A DNA stretch of 7,887 nt from Nitrospirota bacterium (GCA_027415455.1 DAIBSV010000033.1:1-7887), one strand, 5' to 3'. Shown: positions 1 to 7,537, numbered from the stretch's first letter. Numbers and translations: made by a program. Notes: generated by a model not told the origin, from the sequence alone.

Positions 1-1086
1 CCCGGGACCGCGTCCAGGATCCGGGAGGCCATCCAGGAGGGGCATCCCTTCCAGGGAGAGATCCTGAACTACAGAAAGGACGGGACCCCTTTCTGGAACC
101 TCCTTTCGATCAATCCCGTCCGGGACACCTCCGGCACCCTCGTCAATTTCGTGGGGGTCCAGCGGGACATCACCTCCATCGTCATGATGAACCGGCGCCT
201 CGAGTACGATTCCCGCCACGACCGGCTCACCGACCTTCCGAACCGCAGGGCGCTCGAGGAGCATTTGAACCGTGCCGTGGCCCACGCGCGAAGAAACGGA
301 AGCCGGCTGGCCGTGGGCATGATCGATCTCGACGACTTCAAACCGGTCAACGATGCCCTCGGCCACGAAGCCGGGGACCGTCTCCTCCGGGAGCTGGCGC
401 AGCGTTTCAAGGGGCTCCTCCGGGCCGGCGACTTTCTGGCCAGGGTAGGAGGGGACGAATTCGTGGTGGTGATCCAGGATCTCCCCGAAAACGGGGAGAT
501 GGCCCGCCTCGGGTCCCTCCTCGACCGTCTGCACACCGCCGCGGACCGGCCCTTCGCCCTGGCCCCGAGGCAGGCGGTGCGGATCGAGATGAGCCTGGGG
601 CTGGCGCTCTTTCCCGCCGACGCCCAGACGCCCGACGCCCTCCTCCGGCAGGCCGACGCCTCCATGTACCAGTCCAAGTCCGACAAACACCGGCGGAAGA
701 GCTGGTGGCAGCGTGGCCCCCTTCCCTCCCCCCCGGGGATGACGAACCCTTCGACCCTTACGGGACGGAGGCGGCCTCCCTCCTCGTCCTCCACCGGGAT
801 CGGTTCGAGGGGGTCATCGAGGGCTTTCTCGACCATTTTTACGGGGCGCTGGGCGCCTCTCCCGACAAACGGACCATTCTCGAAGGACTTGATTCCGGGG
901 AGATCGCGCGTCTCCGGTCCCAGCAGAAACGCCATCTGCAGTTTCTCCTGGGACCGACGACGACGATTCAGGAGATCCGGGATGCGGGACGGCGGATCGG
1001 AGAGGTCCATGCCCTGTCCGGGGTCACCGGCGCCATGCTCATCGACGCCGAAAGCATCTACAGCCGGCAGCTGTTCGATGCGTTGA
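1..1086 (+). CDS. PAS/LOV-like + GGDEF diguanylate cyclase part of a multi-sensor c-di-GMP protein (5' partial, frameshifted 3' end)
   Basis: This part would make cyclic-di-GMP from two GTP in the cytoplasm. The frame is open from base 1, so the true start lies outside; residues are numbered from base 1. Residues 1-58 are the C-terminal half of a PAS domain (NYRKDG, PFWN, FVGVQRDIT). N23, N33 and Q54 match the spacing of the flavin-contacting Asn, Asn and Gln of plant LOV2 domains. The photoactive Cys would lie outside the window. Residues about 70-235 are a GGDEF domain with metal-binding DLDDFK (109-114), NDALGH, the catalytic RVGGDEF (148-154) and an inhibitory RxxD site (R141, D144) five residues before GGDEF. 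Recognisable similarity stops near base 720. The rest, up to the stop at 1086, is rich in Arg, Ser and Pro and looks like out-of-frame reading. The remaining domains continue in another frame in the next CDS. PAS and GGDEF are firm; flavin binding is inferred. Confidence 0.85.
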   Translation, partial: PGTASRIREAIQEGHPFQGEILNYRKDGTPFWNLLSINPVRDTSGTLVNFVGVQRDITSIVMMNRRLEYDSRHDRLTDLPNRRALEEHLNRAVAHARRNGSRLAVGMIDLDDFKPVNDALGHEAGDRLLRELAQRFKGLLRAGDFLARVGGDEFVVVIQDLPENGEMARLGSLLDRLHTAADRPFALAPRQAVRIEMSLGLALFPADAQTPDALLRQADASMYQSKSDKHRRKSWWQRGPLPSPPGMTNPSTLTGRRRPPSSSSTGIGSRGSSRAFSTIFTGRWAPLPTNGPFSKDLIPGRSRVSGPSRNAICSFSWDRRRRFRRSGMRDGGSERSMPCPGSPAPCSSTPKASTAGSCSMR

Positions 1087-2792
1087 CCGAGACCCTGCTT
1101 TCTGCCCGGGACCGCTACCGGATCATCCTCGTCTCCGAGGCCCGTCTCCAGGAGGACATCCAGTCCCAGCTCAAAAGCGAGGCCACGACCGTCGACGCCT
1201 ACATGAGCCTTCTGCCCACCCCCCTTCCCCGGCGGGGGACTCCCTGGAGCGACTGCCTCCGGCAGGAGATGGATCTTCTGGGAACCCTGCCGGGGCTCCG
1301 GGCGATCCTCTTTCTCCGTCCCGACAGCCACGGCCGCTTTATCGTTTCCGAAAACGGGGGGCCCGAAGGAAAGGCGCTTTCGGCCGGCCTCATGAGTCTC
1401 CAGTACGACATCTTTCTCACTCCCGTAGGGGATTCGACCGATTCCGTTCTCCGGAATTCCCTGATCGCCCGTACCTGGCGCGACCAGACGATCGCCGGCA
1501 TCGCCTCACTCGCCCGGGAGACGGAGGATCCATGGGTTTCGATCTGGCGGGAGAGCGGTCTCCGCTCCCTGGCGGCCCTCCCGGTCCGGAACACACAAGG
1601 CCAGCCGGTGGGCGTCCTTCTCCTGGGAGGGACCTATCCGTTCCAGTTTTCCTCCTCCTGGGCCCAGCAGTTCCTCCGGTCCCTCCAGCAGCGCTGGGAG
1701 CAGGTCTGGACCATGAGCAACGCCCCCGTGACCGTTCTCGACGAGGAAAGCGCCTCCCAATATCGTCGTCTTCTCTTCTCCGGCGGTCTCACCATGATGA
1801 TGCAGCCGGTGGTCGACCTTCGCTCGGGACGCCTCGTCAAGGTCGAAGCGCTGGCCCGACTGCGCCTTCCCGACGAAAACATCATTCTTCCCGGAGGATT
1901 TCTTCCCCTTCTGGGAGATGCGGAGCTCGACCGCCTCTTCCGGATGGGTCTGGACATGACCCTGGAGGCGCTGGCCCGATGGAGCGAGGCGGGACTCACG
2001 GAGGTGGGGGTTTCCGTGAACATCGCCCCCTCCACGCTGCTCCTTCCCGAATGTCCGGACTGGGTGAAGGAGGCGCTGGCCCGCCACAGGATCGATCCGG
2101 GCCGACTGACGCTCGAGATCCTGGAGACCCAGGTTCTGAACCACCAGGACCAGGAGGCGGCGGTCCACCGGCTCGTCTCTCTCGGGGTGATCCTGGCCAT
2201 GGACGATCTCGGATCGGGATACAGCAGCCTCCAGCGACTCTCCTCCCTTCCCTTCGACAACGTGAAGGTGGATTACGGCCTTCTCTCCCGGATCCGGATC
2301 ATCCCCCTCGAGACCCTCGGCATGATCGGGGCGATCGTCCAGATGGGCCGGGAGTTTGGCCATGAGGTGGTGATCGAAGGGCTGGAGGACGACGGCATGA
2401 TCGAAGCGGCCACCTTTCTCGGGGCGCATCTGGGACAGGGATTCCGGCTGGCCCGGCCGATGGAGGCGGAACGGATCCCGGAATGGAGCCGGCGCCCCCG
2501 CGACCCGTCTCGCCCCGAATCCCTCCGGACATGGCTCGGAGCGCTCGCCTACCACTGGAAGTTCATGCATGGCGAGAGCCCCCGCCCTCACCCCGAAGAG
2601 ATCGACCGTTGTCCGCTCACGCGGTTTCTCCGGGAGCATGGTCCTGAATCGGAGGAGGGAGCCTTCCTCCACCGGAACCTTCACAATCCGGGAGCCGACA
2701 TCTTCGCCCTCTCCCGCTCCTTCACCCTCTGGCTGGTCGAGCGGGTGCGTCGGGAGGAAATCCCACCGGACCTCAGCTCCACCGGGGAATGA
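705..2792 (+). CDS. Globin-coupled sensor + GAF-like + EAL phosphodiesterase + CZB-like zinc module
   Basis: This frame would degrade cyclic-di-GMP in the cytoplasm under sensory control. Residues are numbered from the in-frame GTG at 705. Residues 26-150 are a globin-coupled-sensor domain with HFY (Y46) and RIGEVHALSGV. H102 is the proximal haem ligand candidate. The 56-residue gap from Y46 is close to the Tyr43-His98 pair known from E. coli DosC. Residues about 165-345 are GAF-like, ending in a strand pattern around LPVRNTQGQPVGVLLLGG. Residues about 350-590 are an EAL domain with E381 (EAL), N439, E471, D500-D501 (DDLGSGYSS), K521, E558 and Q578, the residues expected of an active phosphodiesterase. 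Residues about 610-690 have H617, C636, H656 and H660 in a CZB-like pattern (HW, CPL, HxxxH). No membrane segment is seen. The start is weakly supported: only a loose GGAAGAG precedes it, and this is probably the downstream part of the PAS-GGDEF gene after a one-base frameshift. Confidence 0.88.
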   Translation: MAAWPPSLPPGDDEPFDPYGTEAASLLVLHRDRFEGVIEGFLDHFYGALGASPDKRTILEGLDSGEIARLRSQQKRHLQFLLGPTTTIQEIRDAGRRIGEVHALSGVTGAMLIDAESIYSRQLFDALTETLLSARDRYRIILVSEARLQEDIQSQLKSEATTVDAYMSLLPTPLPRRGTPWSDCLRQEMDLLGTLPGLRAILFLRPDSHGRFIVSENGGPEGKALSAGLMSLQYDIFLTPVGDSTDSVLRNSLIARTWRDQTIAGIASLARETEDPWVSIWRESGLRSLAALPVRNTQGQPVGVLLLGGTYPFQFSSSWAQQFLRSLQQRWEQVWTMSNAPVTVLDEESASQYRRLLFSGGLTMMMQPVVDLRSGRLVKVEALARLRLPDENIILPGGFLPLLGDAELDRLFRMGLDMTLEALARWSEAGLTEVGVSVNIAPSTLLLPECPDWVKEALARHRIDPGRLTLEILETQVLNHQDQEAAVHRLVSLGVILAMDDLGSGYSSLQRLSSLPFDNVKVDYGLLSRIRIIPLETLGMIGAIVQMGREFGHEVVIEGLEDDGMIEAATFLGAHLGQGFRLARPMEAERIPEWSRRPRDPSRPESLRTWLGALAYHWKFMHGESPRPHPEEIDRCPLTRFLREHGPESEEGAFLHRNLHNPGADIFALSRSFTLWLVERVRREEIPPDLSSTGE
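717..734 (+). other. Frameshift junction at poly-C tracts within the PAS-GGDEF-globin-EAL gene
   Basis: The GGDEF domain is read in frame 1 to about base 715, and the globin domain begins in frame 3 at about base 740. Runs of five C (717-721) and seven C (728-734, followed by GGGG) lie between them. Adding one C to either run joins the frames without a stop codon. In the C7 run the frame-1 codons read C CCC CCG, which would also permit a -1 slip onto CCC CCC. A one-base deletion or a sequencing error is the simplest explanation. Polymerase or ribosome slippage, or two separate overlapping genes, remain possible. Confidence 0.65.
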
Positions 2793-2798
2793 CCTTTG

Positions 2799-2813
2799 GA
2801 GAAAGTCTTTCTC
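2799..2813. repeat. Short inverted repeat just after the EAL gene stop
   Basis: The sequence GAGAAAGTCTTTCTC has seven-base arms around a single central T and could fold as a six-pair stem with a three-base loop. It lies seven bases past the stop codon of the EAL frame. No T run follows, so it is not a standard intrinsic terminator. The rest of the convergent gap (to 2917) holds an A8 run at 2898-2905. On the minus strand this is a T8 tract 12 bases after the SDR stop, but no stable stem precedes it. Confidence 0.35.
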
Positions 2814-2917
2814 TGGCATGCCTTCCATATCGCACGGAAAACCCGCAGGACCCTCGCTCTTCCGACGGACCGGAGAGCCGACGACTGATTCTCTTGCAAA
2901 AAAAACGCGATCGGGAC

Positions 2918-3703
2918 TCAACCTCCGTGACGGAATTCGGGATAGATCAGCATGCCTCCATCCACCGCAAGGGTCGTCCCGGTGATATATGCGGCCAGAT
3001 CGCTGACCAGGAAAAGCACGGCCATGGCGATCTCCTCGGGGTTTCCCAAACGGCCCATGGCAATCTTCTGATCGAGATCCTTCAGGGAGTCGGGGTTGTC
3101 CCAGACCGACTCGTTGATCGGGGTCCTGATGGCCCCGGGCGCGACCGCCACTACACGGATGCCTTTGTCAGCCGTTTCCTGGGCGAGTGTTTTGGTGAAC
3201 ATCGACAGCCCTGCCTTGGCGCTCGCATAGGCGCTGTACCCCTCCCAAGGGATGAATTCATGGACCGAGGTCATGTTGACGATGACCCCCCGGCGATTTT
3301 TTTCCATGCGCGCGATCGCGGCCCGGGAGCAGTAGTAGGGACCGAAGAGGTTGATGCGAAGGACCTTTTCCCATGTTTTTGGATCATCGGCCCCGACGGT
3401 GGTCCGGGGGCCGTCGATGCCGGCGTTGTTGACGAGAATATCGAGACCTCCAAAAGATAACTCGATTTGCTGAAGGAGGGCGTCCACTTCCTCCGGATCG
3501 GAGATGTCGGCCTGAAATGCCCGGGCCTTGCCCCCCGACCTGACAATGCTCTCCACGATAGCATCCGCCGCTTCCTTGCCAGACCGGTAATGGACGGCGA
3601 CCTGGGCGCCGGCAGTCGCCAGGGCCGTCGAAATCGCACCTCCCAGTCCGCCGCTTCCCCCCGTCACCAATGCCGTCCGACCTTGCAGGTTAATCGTGAT
3701 CAA
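2918..3703 (-). CDS. SDR-family glucose 1-dehydrogenase-like oxidoreductase
   Basis: This 261-residue protein has the usual length of classical short-chain dehydrogenases. The Rossmann motif TGGSGGLG is at residues 14-21, NNAG at 92-95, and the catalytic tetrad is N118, S146, Y159 and K163 (YASAK). The stretch SVHEFIPW (146-153) and the C-terminal DGGMLIYPEF resemble Bacillus-type glucose 1-dehydrogenase, which oxidises beta-D-glucose to gluconolactone with NAD(P)+. R40-S41 after the second strand would suit NADP(H) or dual cofactor use. The start is TTG at 3703, six bases after GGAGG (3710-3714). That TTG overlaps the TGA stop of the upstream glucoamylase (TTGA, 3700-3703), so translation is probably coupled. 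A glucose-releasing enzyme just upstream supports glucose as substrate. The SDR family call is near certain; the substrate is inferred, and another sugar or alcohol is possible. Confidence 0.88.
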   Translation of the reverse strand: MITINLQGRTALVTGGSGGLGGAISTALATAGAQVAVHYRSGKEAADAIVESIVRSGGKARAFQADISDPEEVDALLQQIELSFGGLDILVNNAGIDGPRTTVGADDPKTWEKVLRINLFGPYYCSRAAIARMEKNRRGVIVNMTSVHEFIPWEGYSAYASAKAGLSMFTKTLAQETADKGIRVVAVAPGAIRTPINESVWDNPDSLKDLDQKIAMGRLGNPEEIAMAVLFLVSDLAAYITGTTLAVDGGMLIYPEFRHGG

Positions 3704-6063
3704 TTTTCACCTCCCGTGATATCGATGGAAAAATCTTCCCCCATCCAGTCTCCTCTCTCGCCCCACCGGATGGTGAACTGCACGGTGCTGCCCGCCGGAA
3801 GTTCCTGCAGGGGAAGGACGGCCAGATGGGCAAGCCCCCAGTCCTCCGAGGGGGTGTCCCGGATCTCCTTCCAGCCATCGATTCCCCAGTGCACGAGGAA
3901 GGGAGCCTGCAACAGGAGGCGCAGCTCCTGGCCGGCAGAAAGGTGGCGCAACTTCTGACGCAGCCGCCAGATGCGGTAGGAGAGGACCGGCCTTTGCCCC
4001 CGATAGCGTTTCCAGGTGGCGACGGGACGGTCGACGGGCGCGCCCAGGAGTGCGCTGTGACAGAGCTTGACGAATTCGCCGTGGGTCCAGACCAGAGGCA
4101 TGGCCGAGCCGCTGGGCTTGCCGGGATAGAGACCCTTCCCGGGAATGGGGTCCGTGTCCCAGACCTGTTCGGGCAACAATCCGCCTTCACCCGTCATGGC
4201 GGCCATGCTCTGAAGATAGGGGAGCGGATCCTCCCCCGCGGAGAGGGCATAGTGCCCCCTTTCCCCGACCAGGAGCGGCCAGCCACGCCCCACCCCGGTG
4301 CCGTCGTAAGGGCTTCCGTCCCGATGTTCCCCGTACCCGTCGCCATTGTAGCGGTGCCAGACCGGCCCGCTCGGGGTCTCCGTCTTCAGGAGTGCGTCCA
4401 TGACCCGGACCGAGGACCGGATATGGGGATCGTCGGCCCGGCGAAGGCCGTAACGCACCAGCTGCAGGAAATCCGTGGCAATCTGATCGCTCGCGGCCAG
4501 ATGGGGATCCCGCGCGCGGTTCTTGATCATCATCCAATCCGTTTTGGCCTCTGCCCTTTCCAGAACATCCCCGGGCGCGATCCGCAGATAGTAGCCGGGC
4601 ACCTGATGGCGCCTGGCGAGCTCCGTGTCCCGGACGAAGGTCCAGTCCTCCAGGCGGGCATTCCAGTCGTCGGCCACCATCAGGGCGCAGGCAGCCTTCT
4701 TTCCACCAAGAAATTCCGCGCCTTCCACCAGGGCCGCAATGGCCACCGCCAGGGTGAAGGGATTTACCCCTCCGTCCTCTTCCCAGCGATCCTGGCCTGT
4801 CACCGGACCTTCCCGAACGATAAAACGCAGTGCGCGCTCCACCATATCGGCGACGGCAATTTCGCCCAGAGCCTCCTGCCCCTTGATGAGAGAGGCCAGA
4901 AGGACCGGAAATCCTGTTTCGTCCAGCTGAAGGCCCTGCCAAAAAGGCTTTCCTCCCAGCCATTGGTTCTGGAGCCAGTGACCGTCGGCCTGCTGCGTGC
5001 TCAGGAGGTAGCAGAGGACCTGGCGGGCCTCCTGGACCATGCCGGCGGAAAGCGCGGCCCCGGCGCTTTCCGCAAGATCCCGGGACCAGACCAGGTGGTA
5101 GCCGCCCAGACTGTCGCTGGCTTCCCCCCACGGTACGGAGAGGCTTGCCACCATCGCTCCGGGAAAGGTCCTGTCGGCATGAACCCTGAGAACGTTCTTG
5201 GACCGCATGTAGAGGTCCTGGACTTCCGGGGGGAAGGTGCGAAGGATGCTTCGCGGCCGGGCATGGCTTTCGTGCCACCGTTTCCAGGAAGCCGCCACGC
5301 TCGCCGCGACCTCCGGGAAGCCCTGCGCGAGGCTCGCCCAGGCGTTGGTTGCCGCCGCCCCCTTACTCCCGCCAAGCCCCAGGGCCAGGGTACCCGCCGG
5401 AGGCAATTCCCCGCCCAAGGCCACGTCGGCCGGGCCGGCCTGATCGTATTCCCAGGTCATGCGTCCGTTGCGGGCAAAATCCTGCCACAGATCACTTAGA
5501 CCCACCTGGCCGACTGAACGGCGGACGAAGCCCGGAAGACCGGCCCTGTCCCGGCTCATGAGAGCCAGCGCGAAGGGCCCCTGCTCCGCCCAGAGGAGGG
5601 GACGGCCCACCCATTGATCACAACTCGCCCAATTGTTCCGGGGATCCCCGCCGAGCCGGACGGCGCAAAGCACGTAGGCTTTGAGTCCGGGCCTGCCCTC
5701 CAGGCGATAGTCGACAAGCAGCACATCCCGCATGGGGTCGGAAACGACGTGAAACTGAAACAGGAAGTCCGGATGGTGGTGCTCCAGGAGAGGCAGGGGC
5801 ACCTGAGGATCCTTCAGAGTCTGGGTCCAGGAGGTTCCGGATTTGATTTCCACCCAGAACCCCCGGTCATCGCCTACAAGAAAACCCAGATCCCGGATAG
5901 CGGGAATGTCGATGCGGGGATAGAAGACCTCGGTGACGATGCCCCGCCCGATGGTGAACCAGACCCGGCTGGATCCGAGCGACGTTCCGACCAGGCTCTT
6001 CTGACCGGTGGCCCAGACCGGACGGACCCCCTCGTTTTGAGGGGCAGGACGGGAATACGACAT
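3700..6063 (-). CDS. GH15 glucoamylase (glucan 1,4-alpha-glucosidase)
   Basis: This 787-residue enzyme would release beta-D-glucose from non-reducing ends of maltodextrin or glycogen. Residues about 15-250 are the N-terminal beta-sandwich typical of prokaryotic glucoamylases and glucodextranases (VFYPRIDIPAIRDLGF). Residues about 265-670 are the alpha/alpha-barrel with GGYHLVWSRDL (320-330). The general acid is in RWEEDGG (E428 or E429) and the general base in LLPEQVWD (E632). Residues about 685-787 form a C-terminal beta-rich module (FLVHWGIDGW, FTIRWGERG). There is no signal peptide, so it should act in the cytoplasm on internal glycogen or imported dextrins. The ATG at 6063 is chosen because AGGAGG (6075-6070) sits six bases upstream. 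The frame stays open to a GTG at 6108 that would add 15 residues, but no such site supports it. It follows the flavoprotein gene by 78 bases and overlaps the SDR gene by four. Confidence 0.93.
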   Translation of the reverse strand: MSYSRPAPQNEGVRPVWATGQKSLVGTSLGSSRVWFTIGRGIVTEVFYPRIDIPAIRDLGFLVGDDRGFWVEIKSGTSWTQTLKDPQVPLPLLEHHHPDFLFQFHVVSDPMRDVLLVDYRLEGRPGLKAYVLCAVRLGGDPRNNWASCDQWVGRPLLWAEQGPFALALMSRDRAGLPGFVRRSVGQVGLSDLWQDFARNGRMTWEYDQAGPADVALGGELPPAGTLALGLGGSKGAAATNAWASLAQGFPEVAASVAASWKRWHESHARPRSILRTFPPEVQDLYMRSKNVLRVHADRTFPGAMVASLSVPWGEASDSLGGYHLVWSRDLAESAGAALSAGMVQEARQVLCYLLSTQQADGHWLQNQWLGGKPFWQGLQLDETGFPVLLASLIKGQEALGEIAVADMVERALRFIVREGPVTGQDRWEEDGGVNPFTLAVAIAALVEGAEFLGGKKAACALMVADDWNARLEDWTFVRDTELARRHQVPGYYLRIAPGDVLERAEAKTDWMMIKNRARDPHLAASDQIATDFLQLVRYGLRRADDPHIRSSVRVMDALLKTETPSGPVWHRYNGDGYGEHRDGSPYDGTGVGRGWPLLVGERGHYALSAGEDPLPYLQSMAAMTGEGGLLPEQVWDTDPIPGKGLYPGKPSGSAMPLVWTHGEFVKLCHSALLGAPVDRPVATWKRYRGQRPVLSYRIWRLRQKLRHLSAGQELRLLLQAPFLVHWGIDGWKEIRDTPSEDWGLAHLAVLPLQELPAGSTVQFTIRWGERGDWMGEDFSIDITGGEN
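3708..3715 (-). promoter_or_regulatory. Ribosome binding site deciding the TTG start of the SDR gene
   Basis: On the minus strand GGGAGGTG precedes TTG (3703-3701) with six bases between GGAGG and the start. It lies inside the last codons of the glucoamylase gene. It supports the uncommon TTG start, which gives the expected short N-terminus before the Rossmann motif. Confidence 0.75.
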
Positions 6064-6069
6064 GGGTTT

Positions 6070-6075
6070 CCTCCT
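6070..6075 (-). promoter_or_regulatory. Ribosome binding site of the glucoamylase gene
   Basis: A full AGGAGG on the minus strand lies six bases before the ATG at 6063. It favours this start over the upstream in-frame ATG (6078-6076), which overlaps the site itself, and over the GTG at 6108. Confidence 0.8.
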
Positions 6076-6141
6076 CATCCGAATGAATTGGGGCTGGCCT
6101 GCGCCCACGTTGGCCTTCGACTTGAAAACCCGATGAGGCGG

Positions 6142-7530
6142 TCAAAGGAGGTTGCGGGCGGCCTTGCCGATCCCCTCGGCGGTCATGGGATGCTGGTCGG
6201 CAAAGCGCGCCAGGTCATAGGCCGATTGTCCGCCGTTGATGGCGGCCCCGATCTGGCCGACCAGCTGGCCGGCGTCGACACCCACGATCCAGCCCCCCAC
6301 CAGACGCAATGTTCCGGGCTCGAAAAAAAGACGTATTTCACCGTCCATGCGTTCAAGGATCTGGGCCCGGGAATCCTCGGAAAAGGAGTAATGGCCGCTG
6401 ACGAGCGTTCGGCCCTGGGCAGCCGCGCGGGCGGGGGTCACGCCGATCGTGGCGGCGGCCGGCAGGGTGAAAATGGTCGTCGGAACGCTTTCGAAGTCCG
6501 CATAGTCCATCGGATCCTCGCCACCCATGATATTGTGGGCAGCCACGAGGGACTGGCGAACGGCGGCATGGAATAGTGGGACCCGGCCATTGACGTCCCC
6601 GCAGGCGTAGATATGCGGATGGGCCGTGCGCAAATCGGGGCCGACGGCGATTCCTCGATGATCGATGGCAATCCCGAGCTCCGCCGCGCCTTCGGGGATG
6701 ACCGGGCGGCGACCCGCCGCCATCAGGACGACATCCGCCATTAGCTTCTGCTCCTGCCCTTTGTTCCGATAACGGACCCGCTTCGCCCCCTGCTCCGAAG
6801 CCTCAATCCCCAGAACCTCCACGCCGGTCCAGATGCGGATGCGGGGGTGCAGCAGAGGGACCAGGAGCTCCACCATTCCCGGATCCATCCCGCTCAGAAG
6901 CTGGTTCCCCCGCTGGAGCAAAGAGACCTCGCTGCCGAGGGCGGCAAAGAAGCTGGCCGTTTCGAGACCGATATAGCCCCCCCCGATGACGACAAGGTGT
7001 CCTGGGAGACTCTTGAGCGCGGGATCGGGTTTGTAGAGGTCATGGCTGTTCAGGGCGAGTTCTTTGCCGGGAAGGGGGGGCGTGAACACATCGGAGCCGC
7101 TGGCGATAATGACATGGCGGCACCGGAACCGTTCGTCCCCCTGCTCGCCGTGCACCTGGACGGTATGCGGATCGATGAATCGGGCGACGCCCTTGATCAG
7201 GCGGATGTTGGGAGCCTGAGCCAGCTCCTGGGCATGCTGCGCGTAGCGCCGTGCCTGGATGGCGTCCTTGTGGGCCACGACGGCGGCATAATCCACGGAG
7301 ATCTGTCCCGGAAGACCCAGCTGCTGAAACCTTTCCTGCTGCGCCCGGATTTCCGCAGTTTCCCGCACGGCCTTGGATGGTACGCACCCTTCGTAGAGAC
7401 AATTGCCGCTCATGACACCCTTGGGGTCCACCATTACGACCCGGGCGCCTGCCCGGGCCAGACGAAAGGCGGCGGGGTAGGCCCCTCCGCCTGCGCCGAT
7501 GGTCAGCAAATCGATGTCGGTCTCTGGCAT
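6142..7530 (-). CDS. Dihydrolipoamide dehydrogenase-like FAD/NAD(P) disulfide oxidoreductase
   Basis: This 462-residue protein belongs to the class I pyridine nucleotide-disulfide oxidoreductases (Lpd, mercuric reductase and glutathione reductase type). Motifs are the FAD Rossmann IGAGGGAYPAA (11-21), the redox pair C44 and C49 (NCLYEGC), the NAD(P) Rossmann GGGYIGLE (183-190), the second FAD motif YACGDVNG (308-315), and a C-terminal HPMTAE (H447, E452) equivalent to the HPTLSE base pair of Lpd. The interface domain carrying this His-Glu is present, so the enzyme should be active as a dimer. After the second strand of the NAD(P) fold the usual acidic residue is replaced by Q206-R207, which hints at NADPH. 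The ATG at 7530 follows AGGAG (7542-7538) by seven bases. The frame is open further upstream, but that part reads through a tnpB remnant. No 2-oxoacid dehydrogenase genes are nearby, so the substrate is unknown. Confidence 0.9.
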   Translation of the reverse strand: MPETDIDLLTIGAGGGAYPAAFRLARAGARVVMVDPKGVMSGNCLYEGCVPSKAVRETAEIRAQQERFQQLGLPGQISVDYAAVVAHKDAIQARRYAQHAQELAQAPNIRLIKGVARFIDPHTVQVHGEQGDERFRCRHVIIASGSDVFTPPLPGKELALNSHDLYKPDPALKSLPGHLVVIGGGYIGLETASFFAALGSEVSLLQRGNQLLSGMDPGMVELLVPLLHPRIRIWTGVEVLGIEASEQGAKRVRYRNKGQEQKLMADVVLMAAGRRPVIPEGAAELGIAIDHRGIAVGPDLRTAHPHIYACGDVNGRVPLFHAAVRQSLVAAHNIMGGEDPMDYADFESVPTTIFTLPAAATIGVTPARAAAQGRTLVSGHYSFSEDSRAQILERMDGEIRLFFEPGTLRLVGGWIVGVDAGQLVGQIGAAINGGQSAYDLARFADQHPMTAEGIGKAARNLL

Positions 7531-7537
7531 GATGGTT

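Noticed and set aside
69..1331. Long minus-strand open frame (420 residues) opposite the GGDEF and globin region
   Set aside because: The translation is low-complexity and charged, with no motifs; the plus strand holds clear domains. It is an antisense shadow in GC-rich DNA.
1847..2086. Three copies of a GCGCTGGCCCG string (near 1848, 1969 and 2073)
   Set aside because: Each encodes ALAR within helices of the EAL domain; common codons explain the repeat, and spacing is irregular.
2850..2917. Possible intrinsic terminator for the minus-strand operon at the T8 tract (2905-2898)
   Set aside because: No stable GC-rich stem ends directly before the T run; only short interrupted pairings are visible.
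1506..2921. Long minus-strand open frame (471 residues) opposite the EAL domain
   Set aside because: Antisense shadow of a well-conserved EAL domain; no recognisable motif.
3826..5499. Plus-strand open frame of 557 residues opposite the glucoamylase
   Set aside because: The minus strand carries all GH15 motifs; the plus reading is a Pro/Arg/Gly-rich shadow.
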